Notes under the pieces: model-generated | Told to the model about the DNA's origin: nothing | Seen by the model: the letters and a program-made list of their open reading frames with translations, nothing else | Database searches by the model: none | Made by a program: the position numbers and the translations under genes | DNA from: Planctomycetaceae bacterium | GTDB taxonomy: Bacteria; Planctomycetota; Planctomycetia; Pirellulales; Pirellulaceae | Direction of reading: 5' to 3' | Length of the DNA stretch: 8,365 nt | NCBI GenBank assembly: GCA_003501565.1 | Contig: DNPC01000721.1 | Span: forward strand, 1-8,365 | In this document: positions 1 to 6,751 of the stretch, one piece after another | Layout of the letters: every line of letters begins with the position of its first letter | Numbering within the stretch: position 1 is the stretch's first letter

Positions 1-62
1 AGTGGTTTGCGAAGCTATACGCTGGCGAGGCTGGTGCGATGAAAGTGGTTATCGAGCCCTAG
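1..62 (+). CDS. 3' end of an upstream gene, possibly a medium-chain (zinc-type) dehydrogenase
   Basis: Reading from base 3, the frame is open and ends in TAG at 60-62. It gives the tail WFAKLYAGEAGAMKVVIEP. The pattern Gly-x-(A/x)-Met-Lys-Val-Val-Ile-Glu-Pro at an extreme C-terminus is typical of the last beta strand of medium-chain dehydrogenase/reductases such as threonine or sorbitol dehydrogenase-like proteins. That is recalled family knowledge applied to only 19 residues, so the assignment is tentative. The rest of the gene lies left of the window. It is on the same strand as aceE but separated by 325 bases, so co-transcription is not implied. Confidence 0.45.
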   Translation, partial: WFAKLYAGEAGAMKVVIEP

Positions 63-293
63 GTTGGGCGTCCTGCTGTACAAACGCACACTAGATGTTT
101 TGAATTCAAAGGGTTTAACTAGCGCATCTTGAAAAGATGGCTTAGATTGGGAACAACCCTTGATAGGCGGCATATTTCGTACAAAATCTCTCCTGACCGG
201 AGATCAGAGCAACATAGTCCCGCGTTTTGGGTCCAGGATGGTCAAATAGATCAGATTCGGATGTCGCAACCATCGCCGAATGGCCAATCAACT

Positions 294-324
294 TTGTGGT
301 TGGTCTACGTGCGTCAGGTATAAC
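294..324 (+). promoter_or_regulatory. candidate sigma-70-like promoter of aceE-aceF
   Basis: A TTGTGG box at 294-299 and a TATAAC box at 319-324 are separated by 19 bases. The -10 matches the TATAAT consensus at five of six positions. The -35 is partial and the spacer is two bases over optimum. Transcription would start near 330, placing the inverted repeat at 335-352 just past the start point. A weaker alternative is TTGGGA at 148-153 with CATATT at 171-176 (17-base spacer). This is a consensus match only, in a lineage whose promoters I cannot assume follow the E. coli pattern. Confidence 0.3.
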
Positions 325-334
325 TGCGACCGGA

Positions 335-352
335 TGTGCTTCTTGAAGCACA
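335..352. promoter_or_regulatory. perfect 8-bp inverted repeat in the aceE leader (operator or 5'-UTR hairpin)
   Basis: TGTGCTTC (335-342) and GAAGCACA (345-352) are exact reverse complements around a TT centre, 35 bases before the aceE start codon. As DNA it has the two-fold symmetry of a repressor operator. As RNA the two-base centre would force a few inner bases open, giving a short hairpin ahead of the ribosome binding site. There is no T-run after it, so it is unlikely to be an intrinsic terminator. PdhR-type operators in enterobacteria have a different sequence (AATTGGT-type half sites), so a PdhR site is not suggested. Confidence 0.45.
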
Positions 353-387
353 CGTGACTCAGCGCCAGCAAGATCGAGAGACTTTCG

Positions 388-3111
388 ATGTCAGAGGCAA
401 AGACTTTGAACGAAAAAGAAGAGGCCGTACTCTCCAGTGGCCAGATTCCAGTTGGTCCTGATGTCGATCCCGCCGAAACGCAGGAATGGCTTAGCTCGCT
501 GGACTATGTTCTCAAGAGCAAGGGGCCGGAGCGTGTTAAATACTTGCTCAAGATGCTCGATACCCGAGCGCGTTCTGAGGGAGTTGATGTTCCTCTTGAG
601 GTTAACACTCCGTACATCAATACTATCCCGCCGCACAAACAGCCCCAGTATCCGGGCAACCGAGAGCTAGAACGCCGCATCAAGAGCATTATTCGCTGGA
701 ACGCTATGGCGATGGTCCAGCGAGCGAACAAGAAGAATGCGGGAATCGGCGGTCACATCAGCACGTTCGCCTCAAGTGCAACGCTTTATGAAGTTGGCTT
801 CAACCATTTCTTTCATGGGCGTGGCGAATCAGGCTACGATGGCGACATCATTTATTATCAAGGTCACGCTTCACCGGGTATGTATTCGCGTGCATTCCTT
901 GAAGGTCGTTTGAGCGTCGAGAATCTTGAGAACTTCCGTAGAGAGCTGGCACCCGAAGGTGGGTTGAGCAGCTATCCGCACCCATGGCTGATGCCAGAAT
1001 TCTGGGAGTTCCCAACCGTGTCGATGGGTCTCGGCCCAATCATGGCAATCTACCAAGCCCGGTTTAACGAGTATTTGCGTGATCGAGGGATTAAAGACAC
1101 CTCGAACCAACGCGTCTGGGCGTTCTTGGGTGATGGTGAATGCGATGAACCTGAGACACTTGGCGCTTTGCACTTGGCCGCCCGCGAACGATTGGAGAAT
1201 CTAACGTTCGTAATCAACTGTAACCTGCAGCGACTTGATGGTCCCGTTCGTGGGAACAGTAAGATCATCCAAGAACTTGAGGCCGTATTCCGTGGCTCAG
1301 GTTGGAACGTGATCAAAGTCGTTTGGGGAAGCGATTACGATTCGTTGCTGGAAAAGGACGAAACTGGCAACCTCGTCAAGCGAATGGGTGAAGTCGTCGA
1401 CGGTCAGTACCAAAAATACACTGGCATGCCGGGTTCATACATTCGGGAGCACTTCTTTGGAAAGTACCCGGAAGTCGCTGAGCTGGTTGCGAATTTCTCG
1501 GATGAAAAACTTGAGAAACTCCGCCGTGGTGGCCACGACCCCGAGAAGGTATATGCGGCATACAAGGCTGCGGTTGAGCACAAGGGACAACCGACGGTGA
1601 TCCTCGCCAAGACGATTAAGGGTTACGGCCTTGGTGAAGCTGGTGAAGGGCGAAACGTTGCGCACAATCAGAAGAAGCTGAACGAGCAGGAATTGCTCGA
1701 ATTTCGCAGTCGGTTTGGTATTCCAATTAGCGATGAGGAAGTCGCCAGCGCTCCCTTCTACAAGCCGCCAGCCAGCAGCCTGGAAATGAAATACCTTGCG
1801 GAGCGACGCGAGGCGCTAGGTGGCTCGATCCCAAGCCGCCCACTGGCGCATCCGAAGACGGACGTGCCGTCACTTGAGGACTACGCTGCGTTTACAAAGG
1901 ATTCCGGCGGAAAAGAAATCAGCACCACGATGGGCTTTGTTCGGTTGCTCTCAAGGCTGTGCAAAGACAAAAAGATTGGCAAGTATGTGGTGCCGATCGT
2001 GCCAGATGAATCGCGAACCTTTGGTATGGAAGGGATGTTCCGAGAGGTTGGTATTTACGCTCACGCGGGGCAATTGTACGAGCCAGTCGATTCGAACGTC
2101 CTGGCTTACTATAAAGAAGCGCGCGATGGCCAGATCTTGGAGGAAGGGATCACTGAGGCGGGCTCGATGTCCAGCTTCAATGCAGCGGGCACGGCCTACG
2201 CCACGCACGGCGTCAACATGATACCCTTCTACATCTACTATTCGATGTTCGGCTTCCAGCGTGTCGGCGACCTAATCTGGGCCGCAAGCGACATGCGGGC
2301 CAAAGGCTTCTTGCTTGGCGGGACGAGCGGCCGGACCACCCTTAACGGTGAAGGTCTCCAGCACCAGGATGGGCACAGCCAGCTAAACGCCATCGCGTTT
2401 CCGCTGGTTCGGGCCTACGATCCCGCTTTTGCCTACGAGACCACCGTCATCATCATGGATGGTCTCAAGCGGCTCTACGAAGATGGAGAGACGGCGATCT
2501 ACTACATCTCAGTCGAGAATGAAAACTATGAGATGCCAGGCCTGCCCGAAGGCGCTGAAGAAGGAATTGTGAAAGGTATCTACAAACTGAGCAGCAATGA
2601 CGTCAAGGACGCCAAGGCTCGTGTACAGCTCTTTGGAACTGGGCCGATTCTGCGTAGCACGCTCAAGGCACAAGAGATCTTGGCAGACAAGTACAAGATT
2701 GCCAGCGACGTGTGGAGTGTAACCAGTTACACCCAGCTGCGTCGCGATGCTCAATCCTGCGAGCGTTGGAATTTCTTGCATCCAACCGAGAAGCCCAAAC
2801 AGAGCTACGTCGAGAAAGTGCTTGAAGGCGTCGAAGGTCCGTTCATCGCGGCCAGCGATCACGTTCGTGCTCTGCCCGAACAACTGCAGCGTTACATACC
2901 TGGTGACTACTTTGTGCTGGGTACCGATGGAATGGGACGCAGTGAGACGCGCGAGGCGCTGCGTCGGCACTTCGAAGTTGACGCCGAATCTGTTGTGCTG
3001 GCGGCACTCAGCCGGCTCGCTGCTGCGGGCACCCTCAAGAATGAAGCCGTTGCCAAAGCAATCAAAGAACTTGATTACGACCCCGAGAAGGCCAACCCGC
3101 TATACGCTTAG
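388..3111 (+). CDS. aceE: pyruvate dehydrogenase E1 component, homodimeric type
   Basis: AceE is the thiamine diphosphate (ThDP) dependent E1 of the pyruvate dehydrogenase complex. It decarboxylates pyruvate and reductively acetylates the lipoyl group of E2 in the cytoplasm. The protein has 907 residues against 887 in E. coli. Matching motifs sit 19 residues later than in E. coli, so the extra length is mostly N-terminal. The ThDP/Mg motif starts with GDGE at 248-251 (Asp249) and ends in NCN (Asn277, Asn279). His426 in RNVAH corresponds to E. coli His407 of the active-site loop. Glu590 in GITEAG corresponds to Glu571, which activates the cofactor. His659 in GLQHQDGH corresponds to His640. The C-terminal domain runs from about 730 and ends NPLYA. 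The ATG at 388 has GAGAG at 376-380, seven bases upstream. It is first in an operon with aceF, 60 bases downstream. All key residues I can check are present, and the frame is intact. Confidence 0.97.
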   Translation: MSEAKTLNEKEEAVLSSGQIPVGPDVDPAETQEWLSSLDYVLKSKGPERVKYLLKMLDTRARSEGVDVPLEVNTPYINTIPPHKQPQYPGNRELERRIKSIIRWNAMAMVQRANKKNAGIGGHISTFASSATLYEVGFNHFFHGRGESGYDGDIIYYQGHASPGMYSRAFLEGRLSVENLENFRRELAPEGGLSSYPHPWLMPEFWEFPTVSMGLGPIMAIYQARFNEYLRDRGIKDTSNQRVWAFLGDGECDEPETLGALHLAARERLENLTFVINCNLQRLDGPVRGNSKIIQELEAVFRGSGWNVIKVVWGSDYDSLLEKDETGNLVKRMGEVVDGQYQKYTGMPGSYIREHFFGKYPEVAELVANFSDEKLEKLRRGGHDPEKVYAAYKAAVEHKGQPTVILAKTIKGYGLGEAGEGRNVAHNQKKLNEQELLEFRSRFGIPISDEEVASAPFYKPPASSLEMKYLAERREALGGSIPSRPLAHPKTDVPSLEDYAAFTKDSGGKEISTTMGFVRLLSRLCKDKKIGKYVVPIVPDESRTFGMEGMFREVGIYAHAGQLYEPVDSNVLAYYKEARDGQILEEGITEAGSMSSFNAAGTAYATHGVNMIPFYIYYSMFGFQRVGDLIWAASDMRAKGFLLGGTSGRTTLNGEGLQHQDGHSQLNAIAFPLVRAYDPAFAYETTVIIMDGLKRLYEDGETAIYYISVENENYEMPGLPEGAEEGIVKGIYKLSSNDVKDAKARVQLFGTGPILRSTLKAQEILADKYKIASDVWSVTSYTQLRRDAQSCERWNFLHPTEKPKQSYVEKVLEGVEGPFIAASDHVRALPEQLQRYIPGDYFVLGTDGMGRSETREALRRHFEVDAESVVLAALSRLAAAGTLKNEAVAKAIKELDYDPEKANPLYA

Positions 3112-3118
3112 TTTTTGG

Positions 3119-3139
3119 CGGAGTGGGATTACTACTCCG
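3119..3139 (+). other. intercistronic stem-loop between aceE and aceF
   Basis: CGGAGT (3119-3124) pairs exactly with ACTCCG (3134-3139). A G-U and a G-C pair can extend the stem inwards to a five-base loop (GATTA). It begins eight bases after the aceE stop and lies 32 bases before the aceF ATG. No T-run follows, so it should not terminate transcription. A role in mRNA processing or in differential stability of the aceE and aceF parts of the transcript is possible, but this is inference from the fold alone. Confidence 0.35.
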
Positions 3140-3171
3140 AAGCTTACAACACCCCTGACAGAGTTCTCCTC

Positions 3172-4614
3172 ATGGCGATTGACGTAAAACTCCCTGAACT
3201 AGGTGACGGCATCGAATCTGGCGATGTGCTTGAGCTGTTTGTATCTGAAGGTGAAGAGGTAACCAAAGAGCAGGGGTTGCTTGAGCTCGAAACTGACAAA
3301 GCGACGGTCACGGTACCAAGCCCCGAAGCTGGCAAGATTAGCAAGATTCTTGTTTCGGCCGGACAGTCCATTGCCATTGGTGATGTGATCCTACAGCTCG
3401 AGTCTTCCGGTGCAGCCGCTGCTCCGGCGCCCGCCGCCTCGCCCGAGCCCGAGCAGAAAGCGCCTGCAGAAACAGCACCAGAACCACCGCCAGCGCCCGA
3501 GCCAGCACCAGCTGCTGCGGCGCCAGCACCTCAAGCTCCCGCGCCGCCACCAGCACCGGCACCTGCACCTGTCGCCCCCGCTCCGGTGACACCCGCTCCA
3601 GTGACACCCACGCCTGCTCCAGCCCCTGCACCTACATCTGCACCGGCCGCCACAGCGGTTACCGGAGATGTGGCGGCAAGTCCGGCGGTTCGCCGATTTG
3701 CTCGTGAAGTCGGTGTGGATATTGCTTCTGTTACTGGCACAGGCGAAGGCGGTCGGATCACGCGCGATGACGTGCTGCGGTCGGTGCGTGAGGCATCAAA
3801 ACCTGCGGCGCCGACTGGGATCATCGCGGGCAACAGTCCTTCCGCGGCACCAGCTCCAGCCGTCGTCGATCCAAATTTGCCGGGTGATCCCAGCCAGGAC
3901 GAATACGGACCGATTCGCGTCGAGCGTTTGAGCAAAATTCGCAAGACTATCGCGGCACAAATGCATTTATCCTGGAGCTCGGTGCCACGCGTCACCAACT
4001 TCGATGACGCGGATGTTACCGATCTCGAAGCGTTCCGCAAATCGAGTAAAGATGACTATGCAGCCCAGGGTATCAAGCTGACTACGATGCCGTTCTTGAT
4101 AAAGGCGGTCGCGACGGCTCTGCGTCAGAATCCTTCATTGAATGCAGTCATTGATTCTGAGAATGATCAAATTGTCTACCGTGACTACGTGAATCTCGGC
4201 ATTGCGGTCGACACTGAACGCGGCTTGGTGGTACCGAACATTCGTCATGCTGACTCGCTAAGCATACCCGAGATTGCCAAGGCGCTCGGAGATCTGGCGG
4301 CTCGGGTGCGCAGCGGTGATTTTGGCGTCAATGAACTGCGCGGCGGTACGTTTACAATTAGTAACCTCGGAGCCATTGGCGGGACCTATTCGACTCCGAT
4401 TGTTAACGTTCCTGAAGTCGCTATCTTGCTGGTCGGACGTACGCGCAAGCTCCCCGTTGTAATGGAAGATGACTCGATCGTGGCGCGACAGATGATGCCA
4501 CTTAGTCTTTCCTACGATCATCGATTAGTCGACGGTGGTGCGGCGGCCCGCTTCCTCAATGATGTGATTGCTTATTTGGAAGCGCCCAGTCGCCTCCTCT
4601 TGGCAATTCGCTAA
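3172..4614 (+). CDS. aceF: dihydrolipoamide acetyltransferase, E2 of pyruvate dehydrogenase, single lipoyl domain
   Basis: AceF transfers the acetyl group from E1 to CoA and forms the core of the pyruvate dehydrogenase complex. The 480-residue protein has the classic E2 order. A single lipoyl domain spans 1-77, with ETDKA placing the lipoylated lysine at Lys43. A long Ala/Pro linker follows (about 80-165). The peripheral subunit-binding domain is at about 168-205 (SPAVRRFA to RITRDDVL). A second Ala/Pro-rich linker leads to the acetyltransferase domain at about 244-480. The catalytic motif DHRLVDGG carries His450 and Asp454. The frame is open back to a TTG at 3115, which would add 19 unrelated residues. 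The ATG at 3172 is preferred because the lipoyl domain starts directly there (MAIDVKLPELGDG). Its ribosome site is weak (AGAG, eight bases upstream), suggesting translation coupled to aceE. E. coli AceF has three lipoyl domains; one, as here, is common elsewhere. Confidence 0.95.
   Translation: MAIDVKLPELGDGIESGDVLELFVSEGEEVTKEQGLLELETDKATVTVPSPEAGKISKILVSAGQSIAIGDVILQLESSGAAAAPAPAASPEPEQKAPAETAPEPPPAPEPAPAAAAPAPQAPAPPPAPAPAPVAPAPVTPAPVTPTPAPAPAPTSAPAATAVTGDVAASPAVRRFAREVGVDIASVTGTGEGGRITRDDVLRSVREASKPAAPTGIIAGNSPSAAPAPAVVDPNLPGDPSQDEYGPIRVERLSKIRKTIAAQMHLSWSSVPRVTNFDDADVTDLEAFRKSSKDDYAAQGIKLTTMPFLIKAVATALRQNPSLNAVIDSENDQIVYRDYVNLGIAVDTERGLVVPNIRHADSLSIPEIAKALGDLAARVRSGDFGVNELRGGTFTISNLGAIGGTYSTPIVNVPEVAILLVGRTRKLPVVMEDDSIVARQMMPLSLSYDHRLVDGGAAARFLNDVIAYLEAPSRLLLAIR
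3580..3609 (+). repeat. tandem 15-base repeat within the aceF Ala/Pro linker
   Basis: Two adjacent 15-base units (3580-3594 and 3595-3609) differ at one position (GCTCCGGTGACACCC and the same with A for G). They encode consecutive Ala-Pro-Val-Thr-Pro units in the flexible linker. Such in-frame duplications change linker length without disturbing the domains, and the surrounding linker DNA is similarly repetitive in GCNCCN codons. Confidence 0.7.
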
Positions 4615-4675
4615 TCGCTCAAATCAAAGTGACAGTCGTCGAAGCGGTTTGAACACATTCGTTCATTGGTTGGCC

Positions 4676-4695
4676 ACGTACGTTGATTTGTACGT
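4676..4695 (+). terminator. weak hairpin after aceF, possible terminator
   Basis: ACGTAC (4676-4681) and GTACGT (4690-4695) form a 6-bp stem around an 8-base loop, about 60 bases after the aceF stop. It is followed by only two or three Ts before GCG. The stem is AT/GC mixed and short, so it is a poor intrinsic terminator by E. coli rules. It is the only candidate between aceF and the next gene, which has its own ribosome binding site and may have its own promoter. Confidence 0.25.
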
Positions 4696-4772
4696 TTGCG
4701 CCGCTGACTGAATCGCGAGACCACAGAATCTGTCGCTGGTGAATTCAAAGCACTTCTCGCAGGCTTTCGGAC

Positions 4773-4777
4773 AGGGG
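4773..4777 (+). promoter_or_regulatory. ribosome binding site fixing the start at 4784
   Basis: AGGGG at 4773-4777 lies six bases before the ATG at 4784. The alternative in-frame GTG at 4739 would add 15 residues and has no purine-rich site at the right distance. Starting at 4784 also puts a short charged segment right before the membrane helix, as expected for a signal anchor. Confidence 0.6.
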
Positions 4778-4783
4778 CGGCTT

Positions 4784-5551
4784 ATGGCATCTGAAAGTAG
4801 ATCGAAACCACAATTGCCTACGAAGTGGCTTGTGGCGATCATTGCCTGCTTGATCATCTACGCATTCGTGCAGCCTACACTGAACAGCCGTTTCGGTTGG
4901 GGGCTGCCAAGTGTCGCTAGTTTGCTGGGCCATGGAGACGAAGGCAATCTAGACAGCCTTGATTCGCAGCGGGCTGACAATTCTGGAGTGGATGATTCTC
5001 AACAGGGCAGTTCTCGCGAGGGTGAGCGTGCAGCTCAGTCCCAGCAAGAGCAGTCGGGAGTAAGCCGAACAGACACAGCCGCGAGTGTATCGGATCCGGC
5101 GAGTGAGCCTGGAGAGAGCAGGGCTCCTCCTAATCTAAAGTCTGCAGGTGAGCGCCTAAGGTATGGGCTGCTTCGTAGCCTTGGCGCGGAACGCTACCAA
5201 TCGCCGGCGGGCTTGCAGTATGTGCCCATGTCAGGGCCTGAAAAGCATAGGCTGGAACACATTGGCAAGCACCTGAAAGACGTGCCGTCACGGCCTGCAC
5301 ACGGTGTTTTCGATGGTGATATGCCCCAGGTATTGAGGTGGCTCGACGAAGCGTATGTTCTGATTAAGGATGGGGATAAGCGAGCCTATCAAAAAGAATC
5401 TGGGAGGCGCGATGTGTACGACGTTCGGTTTGATAAAACCGTGGGTTACCTGGGAGGTCAGGCTGGCAAACGGAAGAACAATCCAGACGCTTACAAGATC
5501 CGAATTGTGTTAGAAGGCAATCGAGTCATCACTGCCTTCCCCGTGGACTAG
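4784..5551 (+). CDS. membrane-anchored protein with a C-terminal BECR/EndoU-like putative nuclease domain
   Basis: I do not recognise this as a named gene. The 255-residue protein has three parts. A basic N-terminus leads into one hydrophobic helix at about 15-30 (WLVAIIACLIIYAFV), with no clear signal peptidase site. Lys and Arg precede the helix, so the rest should lie outside the cytoplasmic membrane. Residues about 45-118 are a low-complexity Ser/Gln/Glu/Asp stalk. Residues about 120-255 form a compact domain with His155, His159 and His163 (EKHRLEHIGKH), then AHGVFDGD (173-179), an amphipathic helix (181-194), and strands ending YKIRIVL and VITAFPVD. A leading His cluster, a (H)GVF or HxFP-like turn and a final V(I/V)TA(F/Y)P strand recall bacterial EndoU and other barnase-EndoU-colicin E5/D-RelE (BECR) ribonucleases. 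This is pattern memory, not a search result. The next gene (5643) could encode an immunity partner. A non-enzymatic envelope protein remains possible. Confidence 0.5.
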   Translation: MASESRSKPQLPTKWLVAIIACLIIYAFVQPTLNSRFGWGLPSVASLLGHGDEGNLDSLDSQRADNSGVDDSQQGSSREGERAAQSQQEQSGVSRTDTAASVSDPASEPGESRAPPNLKSAGERLRYGLLRSLGAERYQSPAGLQYVPMSGPEKHRLEHIGKHLKDVPSRPAHGVFDGDMPQVLRWLDEAYVLIKDGDKRAYQKESGRRDVYDVRFDKTVGYLGGQAGKRKNNPDAYKIRIVLEGNRVITAFPVD

Positions 5552-5560
5552 TGGCTTTCT

Positions 5561-5582
5561 GGTTGGTCTTGTGTTGCCAACC
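5561..5582 (+). other. stem-loop between the 4784 and 5643 genes
   Basis: GGTTGG (5561-5566) pairs exactly with CCAACC (5577-5582) around a 10-base loop, nine bases after the stop at 5551. No T-run follows, so full termination is not expected. If the two genes share a transcript, it would sit between them and could affect the relative level of the second product. Six base pairs can arise by chance. Confidence 0.3.
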
Positions 5583-5642
5583 GAATGCTCAGGGTGAACC
5601 TGAAATCGATTCGCAATTTCTTGCTTCGAAGAGGCCAAAGTG

Positions 5643-6119
5643 ATGACGAATTCTGAATCTGGCGAAGAAGAACAGGACTACGCATCGGACGCGAAAAGAG
5701 TTCCTGGGCTGACGCATTGGGTCTACGCGGGGTCTTGCAAGATATGTGGCGATGGTTTGAGGAGAGTTCGTAGGTCAGTCGACGAAGCGGGCAAGGCTCA
5801 CTACTTCCTTTTGTGCGATGAGTGTGAGGCGATTTGGTTGTCACCGGACCAGCGCGGTGAGCAACAGTACGCAGATGTTGAAAGTCCGATTTGTCCGATA
5901 ACGGGCCGACCTCTTTACGGCGAGCATGCCGGCTGGGCCGGTGCAGAAGAGATCAAAGATCTGCCGTGGTCTGATGCGATTCTGGTTACGCCCGTCAACT
6001 CCGGTGCAGCCGCCTCTGACCCGCTGGAATCCGATCTGCCCGGTGGAGCGGACAGTGATCAAATCCGCGATCAAAGTGATCCATCCTATGGCCAGGATGA
6101 ACCACGCCCTGGTTGTTAA
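5643..6119 (+). CDS. small acidic protein with a CxxC...CxxC zinc-ribbon-like motif
   Basis: I do not recognise the family. The 158-residue protein has an acidic N-terminus (ESGEEEQD). A four-cysteine motif follows, with Cys32 and Cys35 in CKIC and Cys58 and Cys61 in CDEC, spaced like a zinc ribbon. CDECEAIW is its most distinctive segment. A further CPITGRP turn contains Cys84. The tail from about 120 is Ser/Asp/Gly-rich and probably disordered, ending in Cys158. There is no signal peptide or membrane segment, so it should be cytoplasmic. AAGAGG at 5629-5634 lies eight bases before the ATG at 5643; a GTG at 5640 would add one residue. It follows the putative membrane-anchored nuclease on the same strand after 91 bases. 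A small acidic protein there could be an immunity protein, but a cytoplasmic location would not shield an exported nuclease domain. An unrelated zinc-binding regulator fits too. Confidence 0.6.
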   Translation: MTNSESGEEEQDYASDAKRVPGLTHWVYAGSCKICGDGLRRVRRSVDEAGKAHYFLLCDECEAIWLSPDQRGEQQYADVESPICPITGRPLYGEHAGWAGAEEIKDLPWSDAILVTPVNSGAAASDPLESDLPGGADSDQIRDQSDPSYGQDEPRPGC

Positions 6120-6194
6120 GGCGGCGGACCTACCCTTTGCGATTTCGCCGTGATCTCCAGGAGAAAATGTTGCAAAGCCGCCCCGCGAGTGGGG

Positions 6195-6719
6195 TTACGC
6201 CGGAGGTAGGTTTTCCATGCGGCGCCACGCGCTAAGCTGCCCCAGGTGCACCATAACATGACTGGTCATGTAAAAGTTGACGAGCCCACCGAGTGTGTCG
6301 ACGACTTCCTTCATCGGCGTATCCACTGGGTTTTCTCGCCCCAACACTTCTTCGCTTGCGCCAGCGATGGCTTCGATTGCCGCAAGATAGCTTTGCCGAA
6401 AGAAGGCTAGGATTTCTTCCCGTTTGGGATAGATCGTTCCATCGGGATCATCGACGCACTGGGCTGTTTTCGAAAACACTGCCTCGAACTTCTCCGGTGG
6501 CTGTGTCTTCTCTTGCGATGAACCCAGCAGCGCGGCGACTTTGTCAGGGTAGAGGCACAAATGGCCAACGATGAAGGCCGGGTGGTTCGACTGAATGCTC
6601 TTTCCGCTGGGCGCCGACATTCGAGCAAATCGATCTTCTGGGATTTCAGCGAGCAATCGCTCAGCGTAATGTAATCCCATCGTGGCGGCGGTTGATATGA
6701 CTTGGCCGGTTACTGCCAT
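6195..6719 (-). CDS. DinB-fold (DinB_2-like) family protein
   Basis: The 174-residue protein looks like a member of the DinB/YfiT-like four-helix-bundle superfamily, whose members bind a divalent metal; some act as thiol-dependent S-transferases and many have no known role. The family marks seen are SNHPAFIVGHL at 44-54, with His53 in the usual place for the first metal ligand, and SHVMVHLGQLSAWRR at 153-167, with His154 and His158 as the HxxxH pair of the last helix. The length is normal for the family, and no signal peptide is seen. The ATG at 6719 has GGAGAA (complement of 6726-6731) six bases upstream. It converges with the 5643 gene, leaving 75 bases between stops. It stands alone, 151 bases after the phosphoesterase stop on the same strand. 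A perfect inverted repeat 33-47 bases upstream may be regulatory. The superfamily is confident; the reaction is not predictable. Confidence 0.8.
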   Translation of the reverse strand: MAVTGQVISTAATMGLHYAERLLAEIPEDRFARMSAPSGKSIQSNHPAFIVGHLCLYPDKVAALLGSSQEKTQPPEKFEAVFSKTAQCVDDPDGTIYPKREEILAFFRQSYLAAIEAIAGASEEVLGRENPVDTPMKEVVDTLGGLVNFYMTSHVMVHLGQLSAWRRMENLPPA

Positions 6720-6751
6720 TGGGAGTTCTCCAGTTTAATGTGGATGTTTAT

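Larger units (their letters stand above)
63..387. other. 325-base gene-free leader upstream of aceE
   Basis: I see no convincing gene here. The open frames on either strand are short, lack a ribosome binding site and give no recognisable protein. The stretch holds several small symmetric elements. They are a perfect 12-base palindrome TTTGAATTCAAA at 99-110, a small stem TCTCC/GGAGA with a 5-base loop at 189-203, a candidate promoter at 294-324, and a perfect 8-bp inverted repeat at 335-352. The length and content fit a regulated promoter region for the aceE-aceF operon. No terminator with a T-run is visible after the upstream stop at 62. Confidence 0.6.

Noticed and set aside
129..351. Two short overlapping open frames on opposite strands (129-323 + and 142-351 -)
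   Set aside because: Neither has a ribosome binding site or recognisable protein, and they overlap each other in a likely promoter region.
2509..2970. 153-residue open frame on the - strand inside aceE
   Set aside because: It lies wholly within a well-conserved AceE region, has no motif of its own and is a shadow.
3531..4040. 169-residue open frame on the - strand inside aceF
   Set aside because: It is Gly/Ala/Val-rich because it mirrors the Ala/Pro codon repeats of the E2 linker; the + strand protein is certain.
101..4750. Shared 11-mer TGAATTCAAAG at 101-111 and 4740-4750, each upstream of a gene
   Set aside because: Several exact 11-base matches are expected by chance between any two places in a window of this size.
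6154..6164. Short palindrome TCTCCAGGAGA in the convergent gap
   Set aside because: It could form only a four-pair stem with a three-base loop and has no T-run; too small to call.
6128..6211. Long-range inverted repeat ACCTACC (6128-6134) and GGTAGGT (6205-6211) across the convergent gap
   Set aside because: The arms are only 7 bases with 70 bases between them, one lies in the DinB-fold coding sequence, and no T-run is present, so I do not call a bidirectional terminator.
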